Source of the DNA: Sciurus carolinensis
Taxonomy: Eukaryota > Chordata > Mammalia > Rodentia > Sciuridae
Reading direction: 5' to 3'
Assembly (NCBI RefSeq): GCF_902686445.1
Contig: NC_062220.1
Location: forward strand, 93,558,143 to 93,622,142
DNA: 64,000 bases
Below are positions 1 to 11,757 of this stretch, piece after piece. The position numbers were made by a program, and so were the translations under genes. Under the pieces are notes generated by a model, which saw only the letters and a program-made list of their open reading frames with translations, did no database searches and was not told the DNA's origin. How positions within the stretch are numbered: the stretch's first letter is position 1; every line of letters starts with the position of its first letter.

Positions 1-98
1 GTGACTACATTTGAAATAAGAAACTCACATGTAATACCATCATTCTCTTTATTTTAACTTTATAAAGGTAGTGAAGGTATAGTTAAGAATTATCAGAA

Positions 99-159
99 GG
101 GCTGGGGATATGACTGAGTGGTAAAGCACGTGCCTGGTATGTACGTGTGAATCCTGGTT
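99..159 (+). mobile_element. ID SINE, 3'-truncated
   Basis: Starts GGGCTGGGGATATGACTGAG and retains tRNA-like box A, but breaks off where L1 sequence begins at 160, before the A-rich tail. Confidence 0.75.
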
Positions 160-1035
160 TTGAAATGGGCCAAGGAACTGGACAGACACTTTACAGAAGA
201 AGATATGCAGGCAATTAATAAATACATGAAAAAGTATTCAACATCTCTAGTAATTAGAGAAATGCAAATTAAAACAACTGCAAGATTTCTTCTTACTCCA
301 ATTAGAATGGCTATTATCAAGAACACAAACAATAATAGATGTTGACGTGGATGTGGGGAAAAAGGCACACTTGTACATTGCTGGTGGAGTTGCAAATTGG
401 TATTGCCCCTCTGGAAAGCAGTGTGGAGATTCTTCAGAAAACTTGGAATGGACCCGCCTTTTGACCCAGTTATCCCACTCCTCGGTTTATATCCAAAGGA
501 CTTAAAATTAGCATACTACAATAACGCAGTTACATCCATGTTTATAGCAGCTCAATTCACAATAGCTAGATTGTGGAACCAACCTAGATGCCCTTCAACA
601 GATGAATGGATAAAAAAACTGTGGTATAAATACACAATGGAATATTATTCAGCCATAAAGAAGAATAATATTATGGCATTTTTCAGATAAATGGATGGAA
701 CTGAAGAATATCATGCTAAGTGAAATAAGCCGATCCCCAAAAACCAAAGGTTGAATGTTTTCCCTTGATAAGTAGAAGATGATAGATAAGGGAGTTGGAG
801 GAGTGGGGGTGAGAGAAGAATGGAGGAACTTTAGATTATGTAGTGGGAAATGAGAGAGATGTGGGGGGCAGGGATATGCAAAATGGTGGAATGAGACAGA
901 CATCATTACCCTATGTACATGCATGATTACACAAATGGTATGAATCTACATTGTGCACAACCATAGAAACAAAAAGTTGTACCCCATTTGTGTACAATGA
1001 ATCAAAATTCAGTCTAAAATTTTTAAAAAATAAAA
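160..1035 (+). mobile_element. L1 3' fragment (end of ORF2, 3' UTR, tail)
   Basis: Encodes the ORF2 C-terminus: [14 protein letters not shown], the Cys/His-rich segment, and [15 protein letters not shown] has become TGA at 343-345, but the frame stays open to 690. The 3' UTR ends with the family's terminal CCCATTTGTGTACAAT motif and an A-rich tail. The element is 5'-truncated. Confidence 0.88.
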
Positions 1036-1345
1036 ATATCTACATTTGCTAATTAAGGAAAAAGAATTATTGAATACACATTGTAAAAAATAAATGCATA
1101 AATTTCATTACCATATATACCAGAGCAAAAGTATTTGCAGCCAACTGTGGGCATTATACTTTTATTTCCTCTTCCATTATAGAAGAGGATGATCTCTTTT
1201 CAAGTAGGGATTGCTCATATGTCTTTCTTCTTTGAGCTGCATGTCATTCATACCCCATGTAGGTCTAAGCTGGATGGCATTCTTTATTTCAGGACCATTT
1301 TTAAATTAATGCAAAATGACCAAACTAAATTTTAAAGAAAAGAAG
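1036..1345. other. unique AT-rich sequence
   Basis: No ORF, RNA gene or repeat recognised. Confidence 0.4.
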
Positions 1346-1349
1346 TTCT

Positions 1350-1485
1350 AGGACTGGGGTGGTGGCTCAGTAGTAGAGCATTCACCTAGCACATGTGAGG
1401 CACGGTTCAATCCGCAGTACCACATAAAGATAAATAAATAAAGGTATCTACAACTAAAAAATATTGTTTAAAAAAGAAAAGAAGT
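1350..1485 (+). mobile_element. ID SINE
   Basis: Box A region GGTGGCTCAGTAGTAGAGC, box B GGTTCAATCC, then the CACATAAAGATAAATAAA tail typical of squirrel ID copies. Confidence 0.85.
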
Positions 1486-1562
1486 TCTGTAATGTATGTT
1501 GCCAAAGGTTCTTGCTCTTTCTCCTCTTCTTTTTCTTCTTTCTTTTCCTCTTACACATATTA

Positions 1563-1925
1563 AATAGGCATTATGGGCTGAATCCAATCTCCCTCAAAAT
1601 TCTTATTTCAAAGATCTAATCTGTAGTAACTCAATTGCGACAGTCTTTTAAAAGGTAACTAAGGCAAAATCATTCATTGGGGTGGCCCTAATTCAATATG
1701 ACTGGTGACATATATGAAAAGGAGTTTAGGACACAGACAGGCACAAAGGAAAGTCCATGTGAAGAACTTAGGAGAAGGTGGCTATATGGGTCAAGGAGAG
1801 AGGCCTCAGAAGACTGTGTGGGTCAAGGAGAGAGGTCTCAGAAGACCAACCCCTTGTCTCCTTCTTCCAACCTTCAGAGGGCTCCAGTCTGTGCTACTTT
1901 GTTATTGCAGCCCTAATAAACTACT
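1563..1925 (+). mobile_element. MLT1-type solo LTR (ERVL-MaLR)
   Basis: Ordered matches to the remembered MLT1 LTR: GGGCTGAATCCAATCTCCCT, GGTGGCCCTAATTCAATATG, GACACAGACAGGC, AGGAGAGAGGCCTCAGAAGA and TTTGTTATTGCAGCCC near the end. It holds an internal duplication of the GGTCAAGGAGAGAGG segment (near 1790 and 1823). No internal retroviral genes are attached. The short ORFs here are incidental. Confidence 0.75.
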
Positions 1926-1929
1926 ATGA

Positions 1930-2605
1930 TAGGTAGTCCACAGGGGTGGTCATCTGATCAATTGTATCTGCCATCTTCCTTGTCTATACATGAGTCCCAG
2001 TTGGCAAAAGCATAGAACCAACTGTGATCTTGGATCTTTGGTGATTTACTCCCAGTGATAAGATAATGCTTGTGGTTCAGGGGAGAGTTTGCATTAAGTG
2101 GTCAAGAGAAGTTTCAAAGTGGGAAGATTTGAATTAGATCTTAAAATGTGGTAGGAATTTGGAGACATGTGGAGAGTTGGGAAAATATAGTATGAACCAA
2201 AGACATGGACATGGTTAGAAGATTTGTACAAATGAGCAGTGGGAGGTAAGACCAGAAAGGGAGGCTGAATCTGCTTTGTAAAATGTCTTCAGCACCAGGT
2301 AACCACATTTCCCTGCCAAGAGTAGCAAGTCAGGAGTTCTGAGTAGGAGCACGGTCTGAATGTATGACAGCCAGTGCTTCAGAAGACTGATCTGTGTTGA
2401 GATGCAGGAAGGTGTGAAGGGAAGAATTGCTGGAGAAAGGTTGCAAGGGAAAAGTTACTTCTACTTTCCTCCTACCTGACAAAGAGAAGTGATTGAAGGT
2501 TGTGCATCTGAGCGGCAAAGGAAAGGAGGATTGAAGAACTGTTGTGGGTGGACATCAAAAGCTGGCTGCTAATGGGGTGGAGAGGAGTGAAGTGACTGAC
2601 CTCTC
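1930..2605. other. unique sequence
   Basis: No gene or repeat recognised. The 62-codon minus-strand ORF has no family resemblance. Confidence 0.35.
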
Positions 2606-2614
2606 AATAGTAAA

Positions 2615-2690
2615 TGTTTCCATTTTACTGATGGAAACACTGAGGCATAGTAGATTTACCCTTAACTATCAAAATTATTTGGGCCAATAA
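2615..2690 (+). mobile_element. MIR SINE fragment
   Basis: CCATTTTACTGATGGAAACACTGAGGCA resembles the MIR core (CCCATTTTACAGATGAGGAAACTGAGGC). Confidence 0.5.
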
Positions 2691-2949
2691 AAACAAACTA
2701 CTTTTCATGTGTCCTTCTTGGCAGGTTACCTTATCACATTTTCTACTGCCATGATCACAAGAAAGAAGGAATAAAATTTAAAAATTTTTCTGCCTAGATA
2801 AGCTGCCATTCTTTTAATATTGCAAGCTATTTATACCTTCACCATAAATTCTCATTGGCTTTTATCTTCAAAACATCACATCTATGTTTCAGATTGTCAG
2901 AGGCATATGGAAGGGTTGAGGATCCCCTGGGGAGAAATCAATCAATCTG

Positions 2950-3215
2950 AGGCAGCCATACAACACAGCTATTTCTTAAGAACCTACTGTAAATCAGGTT
3001 CTCTGCTATATGCACATAACATTTAATCCCCATGGCAGCCTGTGCGATCATCAGTATTGTTCTCATCTTCTAGATGATTGAATTGATGTTCACATAAATT
3101 AAATTGCCTGCGGTCACATGGCTGGTGAATGGAAGCAACAGGGCTCCCCAAGCCAGGTGGCCTGATCCTGAGACCATGCTCTTCCCACGTGCAGCCACCA
3201 AAGACACCAGGATCA
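2950..3215 (+). mobile_element. MIR SINE
   Basis: Includes AAGAACCTACTGTAAATCAG, TTTAATCCCCATGGCAGCCT and a GGTCACATGGCTGGTGAATG core, in MIR order on the plus strand. Confidence 0.7.
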
Positions 3216-3439
3216 TGACAAGGGAGCCATGGTCTTTGTGCTGGTTCTTCTTTGTTTCCATCATTTTCCTCTAACCCTGCTCCTTTCTGTCAGCAGCCAC
3301 AGAAAAGGTGATTACAAAGTACTTATCTATCTGAACTCAATTGGATTGAATTGGAGTCCAAGCATTTTTAAAAAACCATCAACAGAAGGACCTATCTTGA
3401 TAAAGACTGAATGAACACTAACTTTTTGAAAGGTACATA

Positions 3440-3868
3440 TATTGCTTTGCTATAGTTTGGAGATAAGGCGTTCCCCCCAAACTCATGTGTGCAACAGTGC
3501 GAGAATGTTCAGAGGTAAAACGATTGAGTTAGAAGAACTGTACTCTACTCAGTGGATTAAACCACTAATATGGATTAACTGTGTGGAAATTTCAGGCAGG
3601 TAGGGTGTGGCTGGAGGAAGTAGGTCACAGGGGAGGGCAACCTTTGGGGTTTATATTTTGTCCCTGGCACCTCGCTCTCTCCACTTTCTGGCTGCCGTGC
3701 TGATTTCCTCTTCTGTGCTCCTCCGCCATGATCTTCTGCCTCACCTCAGACAGAGTCAGATGGCCATGGATTGAACCCCTGAAATGGTGAGCCCAAATAA
3801 ATGTTTTCTCCTCTAAGTCATTCCTGTCAGGTCTTTTGGTCACAGTGACACAAAGCCGACTAAAACAT
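3440..3868 (+). mobile_element. MaLR-type solo LTR
   Basis: A block of about 430 bp with GTGTGGCTGGAGGAAG, GGGGTTTATATTTTGTCCCT, CCCAAATAAATGTTTTCTCC (a polyadenylation signal) and a terminal GTCACAGTGACACAAAGCCG. This resembles rodent MaLR LTRs. A related fragment lies at 40740-41012. No coding interior is present. Confidence 0.6.
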
Positions 3869-3869
3869 G

Positions 3870-4740
3870 CCATATAGTCTATTTGTTGCTCATTTTAACT
3901 TCCGCTTTTCACAATAAATATTTTCATTGTTTCATCAATCTTCTAAATTTATCTGTGGGGATAGACTTCTCTAGAACTTTCTACACATTTTCCATCTAGA
4001 CAGAAAAGGTTTGACTATATTGTCTTCTGTTTTTAAAAACTGCTTCTTTCTGAAATAAAAATGTCAGTGTCCATGAGTCATACACAACACAGATCACAGT
4101 CTTTTTAGAGCCAAAGAGTCCTCAGAGATCATCTAAAGTAGAATGAGTTGCCTGCAAAAAAAGGTATTCTATAGTCAGGAAGGAGATAAGTAGTTGCAAA
4201 CGGAAAAGATATATGTTGACCATGAAGGAGCTGACTTCATCAATCATTAATACAATATTGTAAAATGTGCAGTTACATTTTTTAAATTTTAGTTTCAAGA
4301 CGTCATTGATCTCCCTTTTTGCCTAGTTCCATTTCTTCACTGAAACCATTCATGTGGGGTGTGTTTATATACATAAATTCATCCTAAAGACATTTGCTAA
4401 GTACCTGTGAGAAGCTGGTATTGAGATAGGTCTTGGGCATGCAAAGAAAATTCTTTCCCATTAAAACATGTTTTATATTCCTAAAAGAAACTGTGGAGAA
4501 TGAAAAGCACACACAAGAAAAAATTCTAGGTCTTGGAATAGGAGCTTATATTGGTGTGGTGGAGACATAAAAACATATAAAAAGAAGCAGAAATTGTGTT
4601 CCTGCTTACCTGCTTATTTTTCTGATCTGGGGAACAAAATAGTTGGCTTTGTAAAGTCTTTGTATACTTCTGCAATATACACACATTTTATCTTCCAACA
4701 TCCAATGTCACCATAGTCTCAGACAGTTAAAAATGTTGTT
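3870..4740. other. unique AT-rich sequence
   Basis: No gene or clear repeat recognised. Confidence 0.35.
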
Positions 4741-4784
4741 CCGATACCAGATTTCTTGCCTGATGTTATAACATATATATGGTG

Positions 4785-4885
4785 AATGCACACACACAAA
4801 CACAGAAATGCATGTGTGTGTGTATACGTATTTTTCATTGTTGTATGTATGTATAATATCCCAGATTATATACATATCCCAGATA
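4785..4885. repeat. degenerate CA/TG and TATA-rich simple repeat
   Basis: Imperfect CA and TGTG runs followed by ATGTATGTATAATATCC and ATATGTATATG stretches. Confidence 0.6.
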
Positions 4886-4999
4886 TATGTATATGATACC
4901 CAGAGAAAACCACCTTTCTGGTGAGTAAAACTGGCTAATCCAGGGACTGGAGTGTGGAAAAGCTGGATAGTTTGGGATTGAACCCTCAGCCTGCATGGT

Positions 5000-5345
5000 G
5001 GATGATCTGAAAGCCTGGTCTTGTGTAACCCAGGTTTCCTGGTATTACCAACCACATCATGGCTCCGCCCAATCACGTGAACAGATGTTCTGATGTTCTG
5101 GCAAAGGATTCCGATGGGTGGGGTGCAGGCTGGCCAGACAACTACTGCCATAACCCCACCTCTTCCTTCCCTTGGTCTCCACATCTCCCTCTCACCGTCC
5201 CTCCCCTCCTGCTCACCTTGCTTCATGTAGCAGGAGTGAGAGGTGGAAGAGCAATAGAACAGCTCGCTGAAGATCCAAGTCACCGACCGTTGTCTGTGCT
5301 GACCTTTTTGTTTTCCGACTGCCTCTCTCTCAAGGTAAAAATTAT
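5000..5345 (+). mobile_element. possible LTR fragment
   Basis: CAATAGAACAGCTCGCTGAA followed by GTTGTCTGTGCTGACC and CTGCCTCTCTCTCAAGG looks like the R-U5 part of an endogenous retroviral LTR, where a degraded AATAAA would precede AGCTCGCTGAAGATCC. No TSD or gag-pol interior is visible. Tentative. Confidence 0.3.
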
Positions 5346-5929
5346 TTGTCACAAATACAGGGATTTAGAGAAACATCTACAAAGTCCCCCTAAAAGTAAA
5401 CAGAATCCGCCAGCTTTCCTCTCTTTCACACAACTAGGCAGTGATGTTAGGTAACGTTTGTACACAGAACATCAGCTCCCTTGATGGCATTTGGGTTCAT
5501 TTCCGATTGAGAAACAGTTATTTATCTTTTTTTGTTGTTGTTTAATTTGCTTTGATTTACCCATGAGAAGTCAATTAGAAGACAAGATTCTGGAGGCCTG
5601 AGGGTGTTAGGTTTTCAGTTTTATACCTGGAGGGTAAACTCAACCCAGTAAGTAGAAAATTATTAAGAAAAACTTAAAAATCACATGTACCACTATGTAT
5701 CAGTTTTACATTCACATGTTTAGGTTGTGTGCATTTCCTGATTCCAGCATAATGACCTTTTAAAATTGAACATATACATTAGCCCTTATTAGAGAAACAG
5801 CACAGTACTAAAGCCCCCTTGAGTTGGCACAGCACACTCCAGAATCCAGAGATCCAGTGGAGGAACTACTCCATGCTGAGCTTCCATCAATTCTCAGACT
5901 TCAGCAATAACAAAACGACAACCAATAAT

Positions 5930-6100
5930 GAACTGGGTACTTATTCTGTCTTCTGTGTCTTCCATATATTACCTTATTTTTCCCTCCAACATCATTTTGA
6001 GGGAGGTATTTTTAATGTCTCTATATTTTCAGATGATAAAATTGAAAAATGTCAAGTAAATTGCTCAGCCAGTAAGCAGAGATTCAAATCCAGTCTTAAT
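5930..6100 (+). mobile_element. MIR SINE
   Basis: Ordered MIR-like core: ATTACCTTATTTTTCCCTCC, TTTTCAGATGATAAAATTG and AGCAGAGATTCAAATCCAG. Confidence 0.6.
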
Positions 6101-6360
6101 TTACATATTAATATTTGGACTTAGTCCCCAAGATATATCTATAGGTTTCTAGATATAAATAGAGAATCAATATAGATGTTCATGCATGAATAACTGGGTA
6201 AAGAAAATGTGCTATCTATACACAAATCCAGTCTTAATTTACATACTAATATTTTAACTAAATTCCCATGACATATCTGGATCATGTGAAGATAGAGGGT
6301 CAATATAGCTATGCATGGATGGATGAATGGATAAAGACAGTGTGGTACATATACACAATG
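6085..6360. repeat. diverged 138-bp tandem duplication
   Basis: CAAATCCAGTCTTAATTTAC occurs at 6085 and again at 6223. The following 138 bp align through the matching TACATATACA or TATCTATACA ends. The unit joins the end of the MIR to the beginning of an L1 fragment. Confidence 0.75.
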
Positions 6361-6850
6361 GAATACTGTTAAGCCATAAAGGAGGATGAAATCCTGTCTT
6401 TGCAACAACATGGACAAAACTGGAAGATAATGTTCAATGAAGTAAGTCATCACAACAAGATGACAAATATCACATGATAAAATTCAGTGAAATAAGTCAT
6501 CACAACAAGATGACAAATTCCATGATTTCACATGGAATATAGGAAAGTCGATGTAGAGAGTGGAGCAGTGGTTGCTAGGGAAAAGTAGGAGGAGGGAAAG
6601 AATGAGAGAGGTTTGCCAAGAGGTACAGAGTCAGCTGGGAGGAACACAGAATACATTTCCTTGCACCATAAGAATATGTATGTTTTGAAATAATTGAAGA
6701 GAAGAATGTGAATGGCTTTAACACACAAAGGAATGATAAATGTTTGAAGTGGTGGCTATACTAGTGACCCTGATTTGATTATTTTACAATGCATTGCTGT
6801 ATTGAAACATCACATCGTACCCCATAAATATTTTTCTGCCAAGTAAAAAT
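6315..6850 (+). mobile_element. ancient L1 3' end
   Basis: GATGGATGAATGGATAAAGA and ACAATGGAATACTGTTAAGC mark ORF2's C-terminus; the 3' UTR follows to TACCCCATAAATATTTT. A segment of about 50 bp (AAGTCATCACAACAAGATGA) is repeated near 6444 and 6494. Confidence 0.75.
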
Positions 6851-6999
6851 GAAACATTTTTAAAGAATGAAGAAAATGTCGATATTTGAATGATAATTCA
6901 GCCATACAGTAAGGACAGCAAACAGTAAAAATGACTCAAAGAAATCACCAATTCACCCTCCCTTCGTATTTTTTCTATACTTTAGCCACATACTTTCTT

Positions 7000-7450
7000 G
7001 TAATGTTTTTGGAGCACGTACTATTTTCAAGTACTGTGCTAGGTGAAAAGCAAAAATAAATAGGACACATGTTCTGTATTTAAGTACTTCATAGGTCAAA
7101 GGTCAGTGGATCATTTTTAAATGATGTGAGCAGTGGAGTGGGACAGGATGACAGAGGAGATGGTCGGGCCAGGTTTCCAGGAGGAGGGGATTTCTGAGCA
7201 GAGATGTGAGCACGAGAGGGCTGGAGGGAAGGAGGAAGACAGTTGAGACCTTAGTTGCTGAGGGGACCCTGTGAACACCAGCAGGAAACTTCCAGCTGTG
7301 CATTGTTGTGGAGGGAGCAGTGTGATGTTGGGAGTGTCCCTGTCCTGAAGAGGAGGCAGGACACAAGCTGGAGAGCCTCCTGCAGCACGGGAAGGACAAA
7401 GATTGAACAAATAGTGGACAGGTGAGCAAGGGAGAGAAGGACCAGAACTG
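7000..7450 (+). mobile_element. ancient L1 (L1ME-like) 3' end
   Basis: Resembles the 3' UTR motif series CTGTGCTAGGTG, then a GGCCAGGTTTCCAGGAGGAG stretch and GAGCAGAGATGTGAGCACGA. Diverged; the minus-strand ORFs across it are incidental. Confidence 0.4.
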
Positions 7451-8028
7451 GTACCACCAAATTCATCACAACTGAAAAATATAAAAATAAAAAGTGCAGT
7501 TCGTGCTCTTGAGTTCTTTTTGTTTCTCACGTTTTCTAGTAAAACACACAAATTTGTACCCTGGCACTTTGCCTACATAATTTCTTGACAAATGTTATAA
7601 TATTTGTGGCCAGCAGATGGCAATAGGAATACATAAAAACACTTGCACCCTAAACTGTTTAGTGGACCTTTCCTCCTATTTACTTTAAGATATTAAACCA
7701 GTTTTTTTTTTTTGACAAATTTTTTATTGTTGCATTATAGTTGCACAGAACAATGGGATTTGTTGTCACATATTTGTACATGCATATAATAAAACAATAT
7801 AATTAAATACTTTCCCCTCCCTCCCCACCTCCTGACCCTTGACCCCTTTCCTCAACTGATGTCCCTTTTAGGAGATCCACCCCCGCCTTATATTCTTTTA
7901 TATGTTCTTTTTAGATACACATGACAGTAGAGTGTATTTTGACTTATTATACATACATGGGAACCCCCACCTTTCTTTGCTTTTTTCTTTTCTAGCTTCT
8001 GCATATGAGAGAAAATATGACTCTTGAC

Positions 8029-8310
8029 CTAAGTCTGACTTATTTTACTTAACACGATTGTCTCTACTTCCATCTGTTTTCCCACAAATGCCATAATTTC
8101 TTTTTTCTGTATGACTGAATAAAACTCTGTTGTGTACATGTGCCACGTTTTCTTTATCCATTCATCTGTAGATAGACACTTACGCTGATTCCATAGTTTA
8201 GCTATTGTGAGCTGTCCTGCTATACACATGGATATGCATGTAGCACTGTAGTATGATGACTTGAATTCTTCAGGATAAATACCAAGAAGTGGCATAACTG
8301 GTAGGTCCAT
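8029..8310 (-). pseudogene. L1 ORF2 C-terminal remnant (outer element)
   Basis: Encodes PVMPLLGIYPEEFKSSYYS, TIAKLWNQRKCLSTDEWIK and YTTEFYSVIQKKEIMAF, all typical of the ORF2 end. It is more diverged from the young copies than the nested element beside it, consistent with being the older host. Confidence 0.8.
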
Positions 8311-8316
8311 ACCTAG

Positions 8317-9770
8317 CCTTTTTTTCTTTTATTATTTATTCTGTTTAGTTATACATGACAGCAGAATGCATTTCAATTCATTGTACACAAATGAAGTACA
8401 ACTTTTCATTTCTCTGGTTGTACACGATGTAGTCACATCATTTGTGCAATCACATATGTGTATAGGGTAATGATGTTTTTGTCTTCCCACCATCGTTCCT
8501 TCCTCCCATTCCCTCCCCTCCCCTCATTCCCCTCTGCCTCAATCCAAAGTTCCTCCATTCTTCCCTTACCCATGACCCTCAGTATGTATAATCATCCACC
8601 TATCAGAGAAAACATATGGCCTTTGGTTTTTTGGGATTGACTTATCTCACTTAACATGATATTCTCCAACTCCATCCATTTACCAGAAATGCCATATTTT
8701 TATTCTTCCTTAAGTCTGAGTAATAATCCATTGTGTATATATGCCACATTTTCTTTATCATTCATCTGTTGAAAGACATCTAGTTTGTTCCATAGTTTAG
8801 CTATTGTGAATTGAGCTACTATAAACATTGATGTGGCTGTATCTCTGTAGTATGCTGATTTTTAAGTCCTTTGGGTATAGACTGAGGACTAAGATACCTG
8901 GGTCAAATGGTTGTTCCCTTCCAAGTTTTCTAAGGTATCTCCATACTGCTTTCCAGAGTGGCTGCACCAATTTTCAATCCCACGAGCAATGTATGAGTGT
9001 ACCTTTTCCCCTACATCCTTGCCAACATTTATTGTTGCTTGTATTCTTGATATTCTGATTGGAATGAGATGAAATCTTAGGGTACTTTTGATTTGCATTC
9101 CTCTAATTACTAGAGATGTTGAACTTTTTTTTTATATATTGTTGTTTGATTATATATCTTCTCCTGTAAAGTGACTGCTCAGTTCCTTAGCCTATTTATT
9201 GATTGGGTTATTTGTATTTTTGGTGTTAAGTTTTTGAGTTCTTTATAAATTCTGGAGATTAGTGCTCTGATGCATGTGGTAAAGATTTTCTCCCACTTTA
9301 GGCTCTGTCTTCACGTTATTCATTGTTTCCTTTGCTGAGAAAAAGCTTTTTAGTTTTAATCATTCCATTTATTGATTCTTGCTTTTATTTCTTGTGCTTT
9401 GGGAGTCTTCTTAAGGAAGTCTGATCCTAAGCCGACAAGATGAAGATTTGGGCCTAATTCTTCTTTTATTAGGTGCAGAGTCTCTGTTCTAGTACCTAAA
9501 TCTTTAATCTACCTTGAGTTGAGTTTTGTGCAGGGTGAGAAATAGGGGTCTAATTTCATTTGCTACACATGGATTTCCAGTTTTCCCAGCACCATTTGTT
9601 GAAGAGGCTATCTTTTCTCCATTGTATGTTTTTGGCACCTTTGTCTAGTATGAGAAAACTGTATTTATGTGGGTTTGTCTCTGTGTCTTCTATTCTATAC
9701 CATTGGTCTACCTATCCATTTTGGTGCTTATACCATGTGGTTTTTGTTAAAATAGCTCTGTAGTATAGTT
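8317..9770 (-). mobile_element. L1 nested in the older L1, 5'-truncated
   Basis: The left end is a T-rich tail, then TACACAAATGAAGTACAAC (3' end), then ORF2 C-terminal sequence in reverse up to about 9770. Frameshifts and stops are throughout. Confidence 0.8.
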
Positions 9771-9774
9771 TACT

Positions 9775-9833
9775 ATAACCTGCTTCAGCCTCCCAAGTCT
9801 CTGGGATTACAGGCATATGACACCACGCCCAGC
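9775..9833 (-). mobile_element. B1/7SL-type SINE fragment
   Basis: On the minus strand it begins TGCTGGGCGTGGTGTCATAT and contains CCTGTAATCCCAGAGACTTG; only the 5' third of a 7SL-derived monomer remains. Confidence 0.75.
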
Positions 9834-10093
9834 AATTTGCTAACATTTCATTAATTATTTTTCATCTAAGTTCATCAGTCATATTAGTCTGTAGTTTTCT
9901 TTCTTTGATGTGTCCTTATCTATATTTGGAATGAGTGTGATTCTGACTTTCTAGAATGAATTTGGAAGTGTTCCATTCCTTTCTATTTCATGGAATAATT
10001 TGAGGGTTATTGGCTTTAGTTCTTATTCAAAGATTTGGTAGGATTCAGCTGAGAATTCATCTGGTCCTGGGCTTTTCTTTTTTGGAAGACTTT

Positions 10094-10308
10094 TTATTAC
10101 TGCTTATATCTCATAAGTTTTTGGTCTGTTTAGGTTTTCTATGTCCTCTATTTTTTTTTTTTTTTTGCTTGTCTAGAAATGTATCCATTACTTTTAGTAA
10201 TGCTTATTACTGCTTATATCTCATAAGTTTTTGGTCTGTTTAGGTTTTCTATGTCCTCTATTTTTTTTTTTTTTGCTTGCCTAGAAATGTATCCATTACT
10301 TTTAGGGT
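10094..10308. repeat. 110-bp tandem duplication inside L1
   Basis: The unit starting TTATTACTGCTTATATCTC is at 10094 and 10204, almost identical over its length including the T run (16 and 14 T). Confidence 0.9.
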
Positions 10309-10504
10309 TTCCAATTTCTTAGAATATAAGTTTTCAAAAGTAGTCCCTGATGATCTGCTGGATTTCTGAGATGTATGTGGTTATTTCTCCATTTTCATCT
10401 CTAATTTTATTAATTTGGGTTAAACCAGTGTTTCTAGTGCACTAACTCTTCTAGTTAAATATGGGAAATAAAGTAGAGCTATGTCTCAGATTACAATTGT
10501 TTTA

Positions 10505-10620
10505 GGGGATGGGGCTGTAACTCAGTGGCAGAATGGTTGCCCACTATGTACAAGGCCTTGCGTTCCATCCCCAGCACTATGACAGCAAAACACAAACACA
10601 AACAAACAAAAAACACCCAC
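10505..10620 (+). mobile_element. ID SINE
   Basis: GGGGCTGTAACTCAGTGGCA (box A region) and GCGTTCCATCCCCAGCACTA (box B region), then an A-rich tail. Confidence 0.8.
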
Positions 10621-10639
10621 AACATAAAAATGTACCTTT

Positions 10640-10742
10640 GGGGACTGGGAATATAGCTCAGTTGTAGAGCTCTTGCCTAGCATGTGTGAGGTCCTGGTTT
10701 CTGGGTTCAGTCCCTAGCATTGGGGGAAAAAACAAAAAAATA
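10640..10742 (+). mobile_element. ID SINE
   Basis: GGGAATATAGCTCAGTTGTA and GGGTTCAGTCCCTAGCA, with an A-rich tail; a few extra bases lie before box B. Confidence 0.8.
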
Positions 10743-10744
10743 AA

Positions 10745-11237
10745 CGTTGTTTTACTTTTCACATTATTGTGGAAAGAGTCTAATACAGATGATGTGTGTA
10801 ACGTAGATGGGGTTAGCTGGAGTAATTTTGTGAAAGTGTTCAACTTTCCACACAAGTGAAGAGGGTGTTATGTGCCAAACCTGAGGTTTGAATGCTCAGC
10901 CTCTTCTGTTCCCAAGGGGTTTTTCTCGATCCTAGGGACAGTTTACTAGGGCCTGGGCCAGTGAGACAGGATGGCTCTCAGGCATGCATGTCTCCTGTCC
11001 TGACAATGGCTATTGTGCTGTAGCCTCAAAAAGATTCCCTGAGGACTGGGCAAGGGGGTCCCAGGAAGTTAGTTAAATGAATAATTAACTGTGTTGGTGT
11101 CATCATCTCTGGATGGTCAGGAAAATTCATGGAAAACTAGGACAGGTGAAGGGGTAGAACTTGGAAGGATGACAGCTGGTAAAGGTAGAGGAGGTGGGGA
11201 GAAAGGATTGAGTGGGGAAACCTTTCAGGCCGAGAGT
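10745..11237. other. unique sequence
   Basis: No gene or repeat recognised. Confidence 0.35.
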
Positions 11238-11245
11238 TCCACAGA

Positions 11246-11361
11246 TTCCTTTGGAAGGAGTAAGCCATGGCGGATGGCTGACCATGTCCTGGTTTATCCA
11301 GTGAGGAGCTCCAGAGAAAAGGTTGCCTGTTGGAGGAGTCTAGAGTTCAACAGAAAGGGCC
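11246..11361 (+). repeat. unidentified ~120-bp module, copy 1
   Basis: ACAGATTCCTTTGGAAGGAG through CAACAGAAAGGGCC. It matches copy 2 at 17685-17806 with roughly 10-15% mismatches and almost no gaps. No family recognised. An open frame runs across it (SFGRSKPWRMADHVLVYPV). Confidence 0.75.
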
Positions 11362-11743
11362 AAGTGCAAATACCCTGCCTTGCTTGGCCACTGGCTGGGG
11401 ACTGCTGAGGAAGAGCGTGACCTGGGTTTGACTACTATGACAGATGCTGATGTGCTACAGATGGAAGTTGTCCGCTAAATGTGCTCCCAGCAGCTTGATG
11501 CAAGTGTTTTCTCCCAGGTGCATTTTTGTAGCTGCCACGCCATCCAAGTTAAAGAGATAACTCTCTTGTTTAAAACCTTCTTTGTATTCCCAAAGCCTCT
11601 CTGATGAAACTCTGTCTACACATTCTTTCTCTTCCAGCAGCTGAGGTGCTATTTTTGTATGAGAGTTAATTCCTAGTCTCTTGGGTGTGGTTCAATCCAA
11701 TGCAGTACATGAAAGGGATTTGCAGCTTCATTTGCATAATCTC
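11362..11743. other. unique sequence upstream of L1 copy A
   Basis: No gene or repeat recognised. It ends in the L1 target site. Confidence 0.35.
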
Positions 11744-11757
11744 AATGTCAGTATATG

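Larger units (their letters stand above)
7703..10419 (-). mobile_element. nested minus-strand L1 block with TSD
   Basis: TTAAACCAGT at 7693-7702 and 10420-10429 bounds the block, so it entered as one L1 whose pieces are 7703-8316 (3' UTR and ORF2 C-terminus) and about 9836-10419 (ORF2 interior). Between them lie a second minus-strand L1 (8317-9770) and a B1 fragment. All frames are broken. Confidence 0.75.

Noticed and set aside
1698..1929. Two short overlapping plus-strand ORFs
   Set aside because: They lie inside an MLT1-type LTR and have no gene-like features.
4708..5352. 214-codon minus-strand ORF
   Set aside because: No recognisable domain; it crosses a CA/TG repeat and a possible LTR, and overlaps an equally long plus-strand frame. 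Likely chance.
7103..7551. Overlapping minus-strand ORFs of 108-144 codons
   Set aside because: They lie in an old L1 3'-end-like region and match no family.
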